DNA of 64,000 nt from Lichenicoccus sp965276875 (GTDB taxonomy: Bacteria > Pseudomonadota > Alphaproteobacteria > Acetobacterales > Acetobacteraceae), in assembly GCF_965276875.1 (NCBI RefSeq), contig NZ_OZ255701.1, positions 2,728,001 through 2,792,000 of the forward strand, written 5' to 3'. Under the pieces are notes generated by a model. It did no database searches. It was not told the DNA's origin and was given only the letters and a program-made list of their open reading frames with translations. Shown in pieces: positions 34,745-43,941 of this stretch (its first letter is position 1; every line of letters begins with the position of its first letter). A program made the position numbers and the translations under genes.

Positions 34745-37581
34745 TCGGCGACGCTCGGCTCGGCGATTTGGGTCAGCGCCGTGTCCTCGTCGAAGAAGCG
34801 GGCCTGCCAGTCCGACATACGGTTGGTCTTGCGCACCTGCACCGCGGTGACTTTGTATTCCGGGCAGTTCGTCGCCCAGTCGGAATAATCCGTGGTGATC
34901 ACGTTGGCGCCGGTCTTGGGATGGTGGAACGTGGTGTAGACGACGCCGGGCTGCATCCGCTCGCTGATCCGCGCGCGCAGCGAGACGTCGCCGGAGCGGC
35001 TCGCGAGACACACCAGATCGCCCTCGACGACGCCGCGCTGCTCGGCGTCAAAGGGATGGATCTCCAGCACATCCTCTTCGTGCCAGCGGCTGTTCTCGGT
35101 GCGCCTTGTCTGCGCGCCGACATTATATTGCGAGAGGATGCGTCCGGTGGTCAGCAGCAGCGGGAACAGTGTGCCGGTGCGCTCCTCGGTCGGGATGAAC
35201 TCGGTAATCATGAAGCGGCCGAGCCCGCGCACGAAGCGGCCGACATGCATCGTCGGCGTGCCCGCGGGGGCGGCGTCGTTGCACGGCCATTGCAGCGAGC
35301 CGAGTGCGTCGATCTTCTCGTACGAGATGCCCTTGAAGCTCGGCGTCGAGACGGCGATCTCGTCCATGATCTCGGACGGATGGCTGTACTGCATGGCAAA
35401 GCCCAGCGCGTTGGAGAGCGCCATCGTCGCCTCCCAGTCGGCGAGGCCCCCCAGCGGCGGGATTACCTTGCGCACCCGACTGATGCGGCGCTCGGCGTTG
35501 GTGAAGGTGCCGTCTTTTTCCAGGAAAGACGAGCCGGGCAGGAACACGTGCGCGTATTTCGCGGTCTCGTTGAGGAACAAATCCTGGATGACGATGCATT
35601 CCATCGCGCGCAGCCCGGCGGTGACGTGCTGGGTGTCGGGGTCGGACTGGGCGATATCCTCGCCTTGGATGTAGAGGCCCTTGAAGCTGCCCTCGACGGC
35701 GTCGTCGAGCATGTTGGGAATGCGCCGGCCGGGTTCGCCTGAGAGCGACACGTTCCAGAGCGCCTCGAAGGCCTGGCGCACGCCGTCGTCGGACACATGC
35801 CGGTAGCCGGGGAACTCGTGCGGAAAGGAGCCCATGTCGCACGAGCCCTGCACGTTGTTCTGGCCACGCAACGGGTTCAGGCCGGTGCCGGGCTTGCCGA
35901 TATTGCCGGTGGCCATGGCGAGGTTGGCCATCGCCATCACCGTGGTGGAGCCCTGGCTGTGCTCGGTGACGCCGAGTCCGTAATAAATGGCGGCAGCCCC
36001 GCCGGTGGCGTACAGCCGTGCCGCTTGGCGAAGCGCCGTCGGGTCGACGCCGGTCAGCGCGGCGGTGGCCTCGGGTGAATTGCGCGGCTCGGCGATGAAG
36101 TGCTGCCAGCTATCGAAGGCCTGTGCGTCGCAGCGCTCGCGCACATAGTCGGTGGCGACCAGCCCCTCGGTCACCACCACGTGCGACATCGCGTTGAGCA
36201 CGGCGACGTTGGTGCCAGGCAGCAAGGCGAGGTGGTGGGCGGCCTCGACATGCGGCGAGCGCACCAGGTCGATGCGTCGCGGGTCGACGACGATCAGCTT
36301 GGCGCCCGCGCGCAACCGCCGCTTCATGCGCGAGGCGAACACCGGATGGCCGTCGGTCGGGTTGGCGCCAATCACCATGATCACGTCGGCGTCTGCCACG
36401 GAGGCGAAATCCTGGGTGCCGGCGGAGGTGCCAAGCGTGGTCATCAGCCCGTAACCGGTCGGCGAGTGGCAGACCCGGGCGCAGGTGTCGACATTGTTGT
36501 TGCCGAAGCCGGCGCGCACCAGCTTTTGCACCAGGAAGGTCTCCTCGTTGGTGCAGCGCGACGAGGTGATGCCGCCGATGCTGTCGCGGCCGTGGGTCGC
36601 TTGCAGGCGCCGGAACTCGCTCGCGGCGTGGCCGATCGCCTGCTCCCAGCTCACCTCCTGCCAGGGATCGCTGATCTTGGCCCGGATCATCGGCCTGGTG
36701 ATGCGGTCCCTGTGGGTGGCGTAGCCCCAGGCGAAACGGCCCTTGACGCAGGAATGCCCCTCATTGGCGCGGCCGTCCTTGTAGGGAACCATGCGCACCA
36801 GGTCGGTGCCCTGCATCTCCGCCTTGAAGGCGCAGCCGACGCCGCAATAGGCGCAGGTGGTGACCACCGAATGCTCGGGCTGGCCCTTGGCGATGACGCT
36901 CTTCTCGGTGAGCGTCGCGGTCGGGCAGGCCTGCACGCAGGCGCCGCAGGAGACGCATTCGGATCCGAAGAAATCGGTGGGGCCGGCGGCCACCTTGGAG
37001 TCGAAGCCGCGCCCCGTGATGGTGAGCGCGAACGTGCCCTGCACCTCGTCGCAGGCGCGCACGCAGCGCGAGCAGACGATGCATTTCGAGGCCTCGAAGG
37101 TGAAGTACGGGTTGGACTCGTCCTTGGGAGCGGCGAGATGGTTGACGCCGTCCATGCCGTAACGCACCTGGCGCAGGCCAACGGCCCCGGCCATGTCCTG
37201 GAGTTCGCAATCGCCGTTGGCCGAGCAGGTCAGGCAGTCGAGCGGGTGGTCGGAGATATACAGCTCCATCACGCCGCGACGCAGTTGCGCGAGGCGCGCA
37301 CTCTGCGTGCTGACCACCATGCCGTCCTCGGCCGGCGTTGTGCAGGACGCCGGTGTGCCGCGGCGTCCGTCGATCTCGACCAGGCAGAGCCGGCAGGAAC
37401 CGAACGGCTCCAGGCTGTCGGTGGCGCAGAGCCTGGGGATCCTGGTGCCGAGCGAGGCGGCCGCCGCCATCACCGAGGTGCCTTGCGGCACCGCGACGCT
37501 CTGGCCGTCGATGCGCAGGGTCACGGTTGTCTCGTTGGCGCGGATCGGCGTGCCGAAATCGGTCTCCTTGATCAGGCCCAT
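34741..37581 (-). CDS. fdsA: NAD-dependent formate dehydrogenase alpha subunit (molybdenum or tungsten enzyme)
   Basis: The 946 aa protein combines an N-terminal [2Fe-2S] domain (PFGSCRLCLVEIDG) with a His-Cys3 [4Fe-4S] motif (HPLDCLTCSANGDC). A two-cluster ferredoxin follows (CIVCSRCVRACDE and CVSCGACVQACPT), then the molybdopterin domain with its own cluster (CAYCGVGC). The active-site metal ligand is Cys in CARVCHSPTGYGL, not selenocysteine. The C-terminal domain binds the pterin cofactors. It oxidises formate to CO2 and passes electrons to FdsB/FdsG. The ATG at 37581 lies within the end of fdsB, so the two overlap by ten bases. Confidence 0.96.
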   Translation of the reverse strand: MGLIKETDFGTPIRANETTVTLRIDGQSVAVPQGTSVMAAAASLGTRIPRLCATDSLEPFGSCRLCLVEIDGRRGTPASCTTPAEDGMVVSTQSARLAQLRRGVMELYISDHPLDCLTCSANGDCELQDMAGAVGLRQVRYGMDGVNHLAAPKDESNPYFTFEASKCIVCSRCVRACDEVQGTFALTITGRGFDSKVAAGPTDFFGSECVSCGACVQACPTATLTEKSVIAKGQPEHSVVTTCAYCGVGCAFKAEMQGTDLVRMVPYKDGRANEGHSCVKGRFAWGYATHRDRITRPMIRAKISDPWQEVSWEQAIGHAASEFRRLQATHGRDSIGGITSSRCTNEETFLVQKLVRAGFGNNNVDTCARVCHSPTGYGLMTTLGTSAGTQDFASVADADVIMVIGANPTDGHPVFASRMKRRLRAGAKLIVVDPRRIDLVRSPHVEAAHHLALLPGTNVAVLNAMSHVVVTEGLVATDYVRERCDAQAFDSWQHFIAEPRNSPEATAALTGVDPTALRQAARLYATGGAAAIYYGLGVTEHSQGSTTVMAMANLAMATGNIGKPGTGLNPLRGQNNVQGSCDMGSFPHEFPGYRHVSDDGVRQAFEALWNVSLSGEPGRRIPNMLDDAVEGSFKGLYIQGEDIAQSDPDTQHVTAGLRAMECIVIQDLFLNETAKYAHVFLPGSSFLEKDGTFTNAERRISRVRKVIPPLGGLADWEATMALSNALGFAMQYSHPSEIMDEIAVSTPSFKGISYEKIDALGSLQWPCNDAAPAGTPTMHVGRFVRGLGRFMITEFIPTEERTGTLFPLLLTTGRILSQYNVGAQTRRTENSRWHEEDVLEIHPFDAEQRGVVEGDLVCLASRSGDVSLRARISERMQPGVVYTTFHHPKTGANVITTDYSDWATNCPEYKVTAVQVRKTNRMSDWQARFFDEDTALTQIAEPSVAE

Positions 37582-39119
37582 GCGTGCGGCTCCTTGTCGA
37601 AATCCTCGGGGAAGTGCGTGAGCGCGCTTCTCACCGGCACCGGCGTCAGGCCGCCCATGGCGCAGAGCGAGGTGTCGGTCATCAGGGTGCAGAGGTCGCC
37701 GAGCAGTGCCAGGTTGCGCGCGCGCTCGACGCCGGCGGTGATCCTGTCGACGACCTCCATGCCGCGCACCGCGCCGATGCGGCAGGGCGTGCATTTGCCG
37801 CAGCTCTCATGGGCGCAGAATTCGAAGGCGAAGCGGGCCTGGGCGGCAAGGTCGACGCTGTCGTCGAACACCACCACGCCGCCATGCCCGAGCAGGCCAC
37901 CGGCCGCGGTGAAGGCCTCGTAGTCCATTGGGATCTCCAGCATATGCGCCGGGAAATAGGCGCCGAGCGGGCCGCCGACCTGCACCGCACGCAGCGGCCG
38001 CCCGGAGGCGGTGCCGCCACCGAGCTCCTCCACGATTTCGCGCAAGGAGGTGCCGAAAGCGACCTCGAGCAGGCCGCCGTGCCGGACATTGCCGGCGAGC
38101 TGCACGGCCAAGGTGCCGAGCGAGCGGTTGCCGCCATGCTGCGCATGGGTCTTGCCGCCGAGGGCCAGGATAGAGGGGATGGCGGCGAGCGAGAGCACGT
38201 TGTTGACCACGGTGGGCTTGCCGAACAGCCCGGACAGTGCCGGCAGCGGCGGCTTGGCGCGGACCGTGCCGCGGCGGCCTTCAAGGCTCTCCAGCAGCGA
38301 GGTCTCTTCGCCACAGATGTAGGCGCCCGCACCGAGCCGCGCCTCCAGGACGAAGCGCTGGCCCGATCCCGCGACGTCATCACCGAGCAAGCCGGCCTGC
38401 TCCGCCACCGCGATCGCGCGCTGCAGAGTACGAAAGGCGTGCGGATATTCCGAACGGCAATAGATGAAGCCCTTCGTCGCCCCGACCGTGAGCCCGGCGA
38501 TGGTCATGCCTTCGATCAGGCAGAACGGATCGCCTTCCATCAGCATTCGATCGGCGAAGGTGCCGCTGTCACCCTCGTCGGCGTTGCAGACGACGTATTT
38601 CTGCGAGGCCTGCGCCAGGCGCACCGTGTTCCATTTGATGCCCGTCGGGAAACCCGCACCGCCGCGGCCGCGCAGCCCGGACAGCTTGATCTCGTCGACG
38701 CTCGCCTGCGCGCCGATCTCGGCGGCCCGGGCGAGACCCGCGTAGCCGCCATGCGCGCGATAGTCGTCGAGCGACAGCGGGTCGATGATGCCGCAGTGGG
38801 CGAAGGTCAGACGCGTCTGCCGGACCTGCCAGGGATGCCGCTCCGGCCGGCCGATAGCGAGCGCATGGTCGCCGCCATCGAGAAATCCGGCGTCGAACAG
38901 CGAGTCCACGTCGTCCGGCGTTACCGGCCCGTAGCCCGTTCGTCCGGACGCGGTCTCCACCTCGACCAGAGGCTCCAGCCAGACCATGCCGCGAGTGCCG
39001 TTGCGCACGATCTGCACCGGCCTGCCCAGGCGCTCCGCCTTGGCGCGGATCGCATCGGCAATCCGGTCGGCGCCCATTGCCAGGGCTACAGTGTCGCAGG
39101 GGACGAAAACTTGGGTCAT
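37572..39119 (-). CDS. fdsB: NAD-dependent formate dehydrogenase beta subunit (NuoF-like)
   Basis: The protein is about 515 aa. It has an N-terminal thioredoxin-like part followed by the NuoF core with NADH site GLRGRGGAGFPTG and FMN region CNADEGDSGTFADR. The C-terminal [4Fe-4S] motif is CGKCTPCRIG. It reduces NAD with electrons from FdsA. Start MTQVF (39119) was chosen; an ATG at 39134 adds five residues and overlaps fdsG more deeply. Neither has a strong ribosome binding site, so coupling to fdsG translation is likely. Confidence 0.94.
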   Translation of the reverse strand: MTQVFVPCDTVALAMGADRIADAIRAKAERLGRPVQIVRNGTRGMVWLEPLVEVETASGRTGYGPVTPDDVDSLFDAGFLDGGDHALAIGRPERHPWQVRQTRLTFAHCGIIDPLSLDDYRAHGGYAGLARAAEIGAQASVDEIKLSGLRGRGGAGFPTGIKWNTVRLAQASQKYVVCNADEGDSGTFADRMLMEGDPFCLIEGMTIAGLTVGATKGFIYCRSEYPHAFRTLQRAIAVAEQAGLLGDDVAGSGQRFVLEARLGAGAYICGEETSLLESLEGRRGTVRAKPPLPALSGLFGKPTVVNNVLSLAAIPSILALGGKTHAQHGGNRSLGTLAVQLAGNVRHGGLLEVAFGTSLREIVEELGGGTASGRPLRAVQVGGPLGAYFPAHMLEIPMDYEAFTAAGGLLGHGGVVVFDDSVDLAAQARFAFEFCAHESCGKCTPCRIGAVRGMEVVDRITAGVERARNLALLGDLCTLMTDTSLCAMGGLTPVPVRSALTHFPEDFDKEPHAWA

Positions 39120-39126
39120 GCCCGGG

Positions 39127-39603
39127 TCATGCATGTGCCAGTGCGTCGTCGAGTTTGGCCGACGTCAGCCGAACCATCGGTGTGTCGTCCAACAGTGCTG
39201 CCGGAGCGCAGGCGCACAGGCCGAGGCAGTAGGTCGGCTCGATGGTGAGTTCGCCGTCCGCCGTCGTCGCGCTCCAATCGAGCCCCAACCGTGCGAGCAG
39301 CGCCTCCGCCAGCGCCACCGCGCCCATCGACTGGCAGGCCTCGGCGCGGCACAGCTTGAGGACATGGCGCCCAGCCGGCGCGCGGCGGAAGTCGTGATAG
39401 AACGAGATAACCCCATGCAGCTCGGCGCGCGAGATGTTCAGGGCGCTCGCGATCAGCGGCTCCGCCTGCGACGGGACGCAGCGGAATTCGTCCTGGAGTG
39501 CGTGCAGGATCGGCAGCAACGGGCCCTCCAGACCGAGATGCGCCTCGATGATCGCCTGGGCCCGCGTTGTTTCCGGCCAGCCGGATTGCTGTGTGATGGA
39601 CAT
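39127..39603 (-). CDS. fdsG: NAD-dependent formate dehydrogenase gamma subunit (NuoE-like)
   Basis: The 158 aa thioredoxin-fold protein is the first gene of the operon. The [2Fe-2S] ligands are in CRAEACQSMG and the later CLGLCACAP. It matches NuoE/FdsG and shuttles electrons near the FMN site of FdsB. The gene order G-B-A-D matches known fds operons, except that no fdhD/fdsC accessory gene is present between fdsA and fdsD. It is divergent from a membrane-protein gene, with 79 bases between. Confidence 0.94.
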   Translation of the reverse strand: MSITQQSGWPETTRAQAIIEAHLGLEGPLLPILHALQDEFRCVPSQAEPLIASALNISRAELHGVISFYHDFRRAPAGRHVLKLCRAEACQSMGAVALAEALLARLGLDWSATTADGELTIEPTYCLGLCACAPAALLDDTPMVRLTSAKLDDALAHA

Positions 39604-39682
39604 GATTGGATGCTGGCCCGAGAAAGGGTGCTTGTCGAGTTGGCAGCTTGACGGCGGTCTCGTGTCGCGCGACAGGGCAGGC

Positions 39683-40201
39683 ATGAACCTCGCCGACGGC
39701 GTCAACCGCGCGGATAACTGGATCCTGGACCGCGTCTTCCAGCCGATGGCCGACCGGCTCGGCGAAAAGCCGACGGCGTTCGAAATCGGCATGAGCATGC
39801 AGCTCGGTGCCATCGTGCTCGATGCCGCGGCCGTGATAGCCATATTCATGGTGGGCGGCCTGAGCATCGATTCCGCGCTGTGGAACGGGCTGATGTGGGC
39901 GCTGGGGTTCGCCTTCTATTTGTCGATCAACCGAATGCGGCCGCTGGTGCGTCCCGGACACGCCAACCCGCTGCGCTTCATGCTGCAGGGCTTCCGGCCG
40001 CTCTCGATCCCGTTCCTGCTCTATAGCGCGGTGCAGGCGGCCCTCGCGCACCCACCGTTCCAGATGGCGATGCAATTCAATGCGCTGGCCAACCTGGTGT
40101 TCGTGATCGGCCTGTATATGGTCTCGACCCAGCCCAAGCCGCCGCGCCAGCGCCAGACCGTGCGCTCAGGCTGGCGCCAGGAGGCGGGGAGCGGCTTTTA
40201 A
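39683..40201 (+). CDS. Hypothetical integral membrane protein
   Basis: The 172 aa protein has an amphipathic N-terminus (MNLADGVNRADNWILDRVFQPMADRLG) and about four membrane helices, with a basic tail (QPKPPRQRQTVRSGWR). I do not recognise the family. The ATG at 39683 was taken because the conserved-looking start and helix content begin there; the in-frame sequence upstream is antisense to fdsG. Its stop overlaps the convergent histidine kinase gene by four bases. Confidence 0.6.
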   Translation: MNLADGVNRADNWILDRVFQPMADRLGEKPTAFEIGMSMQLGAIVLDAAAVIAIFMVGGLSIDSALWNGLMWALGFAFYLSINRMRPLVRPGHANPLRFMLQGFRPLSIPFLLYSAVQAALAHPPFQMAMQFNALANLVFVIGLYMVSTQPKPPRQRQTVRSGWRQEAGSGF

Positions 40202-41598
40202 GCACGAACGCCTTGGGCGGCCCCCCCACTCGTGAATTCCATACTGACCCGTAAGCCGGGGTTTGCCGGTTGCAGGCGCAGCTTGGCGCCATGCAGATCG
40301 GCTACCGCGCTGACCAGGCTGAGCCCAAGCCCATGGCCGGCGGTCGTGCGGCTGCGCTCGCCACGATAAAAGCGTCGGGTGATGCGCGGTAGATCCGCCT
40401 CCGCCACACCAGGGCCGTCATCCTCGACCGCGAGCACGACGTGCGCCTGTTGGTCCTGGCCCAGACCTACGCGAATGCAGGTGCCGGGGGGCGTATGACG
40501 CAGGCCGTTCTCGACCAAATTGGCGAGCGCCTGGGTCAGCAGTTCACGGTCGCCGCGTAGCACGATGCCGGGGGCGATCGCGGTGGCCAGGCTGCGGCCG
40601 GCGGCTTCCGCGTCCGGTCGGTAGGCGTCGACCACGGCTTCGGCGACGGTGCTCAAGTCGACCGCGCGAAAGTGCGCGCTCGGCAGGCCGCCCTCGACCT
40701 GGGCGATGCGCAGCAGGGCGGAGAAGATGTCGAGCAGGCCGTCTGCCTCGGCGATGGCGGCGTCGATCGCCGCGGCAAAGGCCGGCGCCCCGTGCGCCTG
40801 GGCGCGGGCATCCTCGAGACGCTGATAAAGCCGGGTCAGCGGCGTGCGCAGGTCGTGCGCCGCGTCGCTGCCGACCTGGCGCAGACTGTCCATCAGCGCG
40901 CCGATGCGATCGAGCATCCGGTTCAGCGTTCCGGCGAGGCGGTCGAGGTCGTCGCCTGTGCCCCGCAGCGGCATGCGACGGGCGAGATCGCCGCCGATGA
41001 TCGCCTCGGCGGTGTTGGAGATCGCATCCACCCTGCCGAGAAACGCCCGGCTCAGCCACACGCCGCCGCCGATGCCGAGCAGGCCGGCCGCCCCGATCGC
41101 CCAGACCAGCGCGGTGGTGATCGCCTCCTGCAGATCCTCAATCTGGTCGAGATCGTCGCCGACCGCCAGGGTCACGCCGTGGCCCAGATCGCTCACCAGG
41201 GTGCGGACATGTCCCGTCTCGCCGTCAACGTCGCGAGCAGTGGGGATTGTCGTCCAGCCCGCTCGCCACGGCATCGCGTGGGCGAGCGTGCCCGCCAGAC
41301 GCGCGCCGCCAGGGCCCTCAACCCGGTACTCAAGCGCGCCGGTGCCGTGGCCGCGTGCGGCGACCAAGGCGAGCAGATGCTCCAGGCCGCCGTCCCGGTC
41401 GGCATCGCGCAGCAGCGCGGTCTCCGTCTCGATCCGCGCCGTCATCTGCTGGCGCAGCGCGGCGCGGGCTTCAAGCAGGACAACGCCCCCCAGGATCGAC
41501 GCCGAGGCCGCGAACAGAACGACATAGAGGGCGGCGAAGCGAAAGCTTGCGGCGCGCAGCAGCCGCGGCACGGCCAGCCTGCTCACGCGGGGGGGCAC
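40198..41598 (-). CDS. Two-component sensor histidine kinase
   Basis: The 466 aa kinase starts at GTG immediately after the stop of its response regulator gene. It has two membrane helices (about residues 20-40 and 160-182) around a periplasmic sensor, and a HAMP domain. The phosphoacceptor is in AAHDLRTPLTRL (His), and the ATPase has NLVENGLRHTP, VEDDGPGV and GHGLGLSLV. With the adjacent OmpR-type regulator and the divergent RND pump genes it probably controls efflux in response to a periplasmic signal, perhaps a metal or a drug. Confidence 0.92.
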   Translation of the reverse strand: MPPRVSRLAVPRLLRAASFRFAALYVVLFAASASILGGVVLLEARAALRQQMTARIETETALLRDADRDGGLEHLLALVAARGHGTGALEYRVEGPGGARLAGTLAHAMPWRAGWTTIPTARDVDGETGHVRTLVSDLGHGVTLAVGDDLDQIEDLQEAITTALVWAIGAAGLLGIGGGVWLSRAFLGRVDAISNTAEAIIGGDLARRMPLRGTGDDLDRLAGTLNRMLDRIGALMDSLRQVGSDAAHDLRTPLTRLYQRLEDARAQAHGAPAFAAAIDAAIAEADGLLDIFSALLRIAQVEGGLPSAHFRAVDLSTVAEAVVDAYRPDAEAAGRSLATAIAPGIVLRGDRELLTQALANLVENGLRHTPPGTCIRVGLGQDQQAHVVLAVEDDGPGVAEADLPRITRRFYRGERSRTTAGHGLGLSLVSAVADLHGAKLRLQPANPGLRVSMEFTSGGAAQGVRA

Positions 41599-42276
41599 TC
41601 ACGGGGTGCGCAGGCTGTAGCCGGCGCCGCGTAAGGTGTAGATCAGCTCGACGCCGCCGAACTGCGACAGCTTGCCCCGTAACCGGCTGATATGCGTCTC
41701 GACGATGTTGGTCCTGGGATCGAAGTGGAAGTCCCATACCGCCTCGAGCAGCATGGTGCGGGTCACCACCCGGTCGGCGTTGCGCAGCAGATATTCCAGC
41801 AACTGGAACTCGCGCGGTTGCAGCTCGATCGGCCTGCCGGCACGCATCACGGAGCGTTTCAACAGGTCCATCACGAGGTCGCCCGCAGTCAGCTTTGTGA
41901 CCGGTGCCTCACCGAGCGGCGGGCGGCGCGCAAGCGCGTTGACCCGGGCCAGCAGTTCGGCAAAGGCGAACGGCTTGACCAGATAATCGTCGCCGCCCGC
42001 CTCCAGGCCGCGAACCCGGTCGCCGACGCCACCGAGCGCGGTCAGGAACAGCACCGGCGCCTTGACCCCGGTGCCGCGCAGCGCCTGCACCAGGCCGATC
42101 CCGTCCAGGCCTGGCAACATGCGGTCGATGATCAGCACGTCATGGCCGCCGTCATTTGCCATCATCAAGCCGTCCCGGCCGGTGGCTGCGCATTCGACCA
42201 GGTGGCCGTGCTCGCGCAGGCCGCGGCCGACATAGGCCGCGGTTTCCGCGTCGTCCTCGATCAGCAGGAGCTTCAT
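41599..42276 (-). CDS. OmpR-family response regulator
   Basis: The 225 aa protein has a receiver domain with the acidic pair in LLIEDDAE, phosphoacceptor Asp in VLIIDRMLPGLDG and Lys in YLVKPFAF. A winged-helix DNA-binding domain follows (RTNIVETHISRLRGKL, GYSLRTP). It is translationally adjacent to the histidine kinase. The divergent RND operon 313 bases upstream is the likely target. Confidence 0.94.
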   Translation of the reverse strand: MKLLLIEDDAETAAYVGRGLREHGHLVECAATGRDGLMMANDGGHDVLIIDRMLPGLDGIGLVQALRGTGVKAPVLFLTALGGVGDRVRGLEAGGDDYLVKPFAFAELLARVNALARRPPLGEAPVTKLTAGDLVMDLLKRSVMRAGRPIELQPREFQLLEYLLRNADRVVTRTMLLEAVWDFHFDPRTNIVETHISRLRGKLSQFGGVELIYTLRGAGYSLRTP

Positions 42277-42298
42277 GACAGACCTTGAGGGCGAACGC

Positions 42299-42361
42299 TC
42301 AGTCGGCCTCGCCGCCGGCCATCGCCAGGGCGCCGGCGGCGAGAATGCGTGTGGTGTTCAT
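42299..42361 (-). CDS. Very short open frame (20 codons) ahead of the response regulator
   Basis: ATG at 42361 is preceded by GGAGA about ten bases upstream. It opens 20 codons rich in Ala/Gly (MNTTRILAAGALAMAGGEAD), ending 22 bases before the response regulator start. It reads like the first half of a signal peptide and could be a leader peptide or the stump of a lost periplasmic gene. It may also be chance. Confidence 0.25.
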   Translation of the reverse strand: MNTTRILAAGALAMAGGEAD

Positions 42362-42588
42362 GGCAAGACATTCTCCGGGTGATTGACCCTGCGACCATGC
42401 GCCACGCGACATTGGCGGAGCCGGGACCCCACGATACCGATCGCCAACCTTACAGCGCGGTGCTGATCAGCACGACAATGGGCAGCAGCGCCGGCGTGCC
42501 GAGCGGGACGCCATGCGTCACGCAACCCGGCGGGATTGATTTTAACCAACTTTGTCCCGGCGCCGACACCTGATAAGTCCCCGGCCGA
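42362..42588. other. Divergent control region between the two-component system and the efflux operon
   Basis: With the tiny frame at 42299-42361 this gene-free stretch spans about 310 bases. It holds a perfect 14-base palindrome GTGCTGATCAGCAC at 42460-42473. No clear -35/-10 pair and no direct-repeat OmpR-type box were seen. A putative open frame of 74 codons on the plus strand (42349-42573) looks non-coding. Confidence 0.4.
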
Positions 42589-43941
42589 ATGAAGGCTCGA
42601 AGCTTCACCATTGTGCTCTGCTGCGCCGCACTTGCCGGTTGCGCGAGCTACCGCCCGCAGCCGCTCCGGCAGCATGCGCGCCTCGCCACCGGTGTGGCGG
42701 GGCTGGACCGGACGCGACCGGGTGCCGCGCCGATTCCAGCCGACCAGCCGCTGACCCCGGCCGAGGTTTCACTGCTCGCGGTCGCCAACAGCCCCGCTTT
42801 GAAAGCCTTCCGGGCCCGCCATGGCGTGGCCGCGGCGCAGGTGGTGCAGGCCGGTTTGCTGCCCGATCCGGTGTTTTCGACGGGCTACGACGTGCTGCTC
42901 GCCGGTCCCGACTTCGCCAACAACTTCACCGCCGCTTTGACCGCTGACGTGGGGTCGCTGATTACCCTCTCGGCCAGGCGACGGGCGGCGCGTCAGGCGG
43001 CGATGGATGTCGATGCGCAGATCGTCTGGCAGGAATGGCAGACGATCAGCCGCGCCCAGACGCTCGCGATCGATCTGGTCGAGCAAGGCAGGCTGCTGGA
43101 GAGCCTGCGCGATACGCTCGCTTTGCTGCGCCATCGCGCCGCGACCACCCGGCGCGGGATCCGGGAGGGCACCGCCACCTTGCAGATGCTGGCCCCGGAC
43201 ATCTCTGCCTTGATCGTGCTGCAGACCCAGCTCGACGCCGCGGTGCTGGCCCAGCAGCAACGTTGGCAGAGCCTGGACCTGCTGCTCGGCCTGGAGCCCG
43301 ACGTGCGGCCGCTGCTCGCGCATAACGTCAGCGTGCCGGCAATCACGCCTGCAGAGGCGGCATCCATGCTGGCGGCGCTGCCGCGGCGGCGGCCGGATCT
43401 GATCGCGCTGCAACTGGGCTACGCCTCGCAGGAGGCACGGATGCGCGCCGCGGTGCTCGGCCAGTTCCCGGCGCTGACCATCGGCCCGAACTACACCGAG
43501 GACACCTCGCGTACGCAGACGGTGGGTCCCGCGGTCAGCATCGGGCTGCCGCTGTTCAACCGCAACCGCGGCGCCATCGCCATCGAGCGCGCCTCGCGCA
43601 CGCAGTTGCAGGCGGAATACGACGACCGGCTGGCGACGGCGGAATCAGGTGCGCGCGCGTTGCTGGCCAATCTCGGCCTTGAGGAGCGGCAGTTGCGGGC
43701 GGCGGTCGCGGCCAAGCCGGAAGCGCGCAGGCTCGCCGTCGGAGCGCAGACCGGGCTTAACCGCGGGCTGCTGGACGAGCTGAGCTATGTCCAGTTGGTG
43801 GTGGCCAAGCTCGACCAGGAGCAGCAGGTGATCGGGCTTGAGCAATTGGTGCTGGATGAGCGCACGGCGCTGGCGACCCTGCTCGGCGCCGGCCTGCCGC
43901 CGGTCAAGCTGGTGCCGCCGAAGTCGCGGAGCCTGCTGTGA
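42589..43941 (+). CDS. TolC-like outer-membrane efflux lipoprotein
   Basis: The 450 aa protein has a lipoprotein signal (FTIVLCCAALAGC, Cys18). Two OEP repeats rich in long alpha-helices follow, typical of CusC/OprM-like channel subunits. GPNYTEDTSRTQTVGPAVSIGLPLFNRNRG is the signature second-repeat region (quoted in part: GPAVSIGLPLFNRNRG). It forms the outer-membrane exit duct of the RND pump encoded by the next two genes, whose starts overlap by four bases. Confidence 0.9.
   Translation: MKARSFTIVLCCAALAGCASYRPQPLRQHARLATGVAGLDRTRPGAAPIPADQPLTPAEVSLLAVANSPALKAFRARHGVAAAQVVQAGLLPDPVFSTGYDVLLAGPDFANNFTAALTADVGSLITLSARRRAARQAAMDVDAQIVWQEWQTISRAQTLAIDLVEQGRLLESLRDTLALLRHRAATTRRGIREGTATLQMLAPDISALIVLQTQLDAAVLAQQQRWQSLDLLLGLEPDVRPLLAHNVSVPAITPAEAASMLAALPRRRPDLIALQLGYASQEARMRAAVLGQFPALTIGPNYTEDTSRTQTVGPAVSIGLPLFNRNRGAIAIERASRTQLQAEYDDRLATAESGARALLANLGLEERQLRAAVAAKPEARRLAVGAQTGLNRGLLDELSYVQLVVAKLDQEQQVIGLEQLVLDERTALATLLGAGLPPVKLVPPKSRSLL

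Noticed and set aside
36100..39248. Long plus-strand open frames opposite fdsA and fdsB
   Set aside because: Antisense shadows of GC-rich genes; the minus strand has continuous iron-sulfur and FMN motifs.
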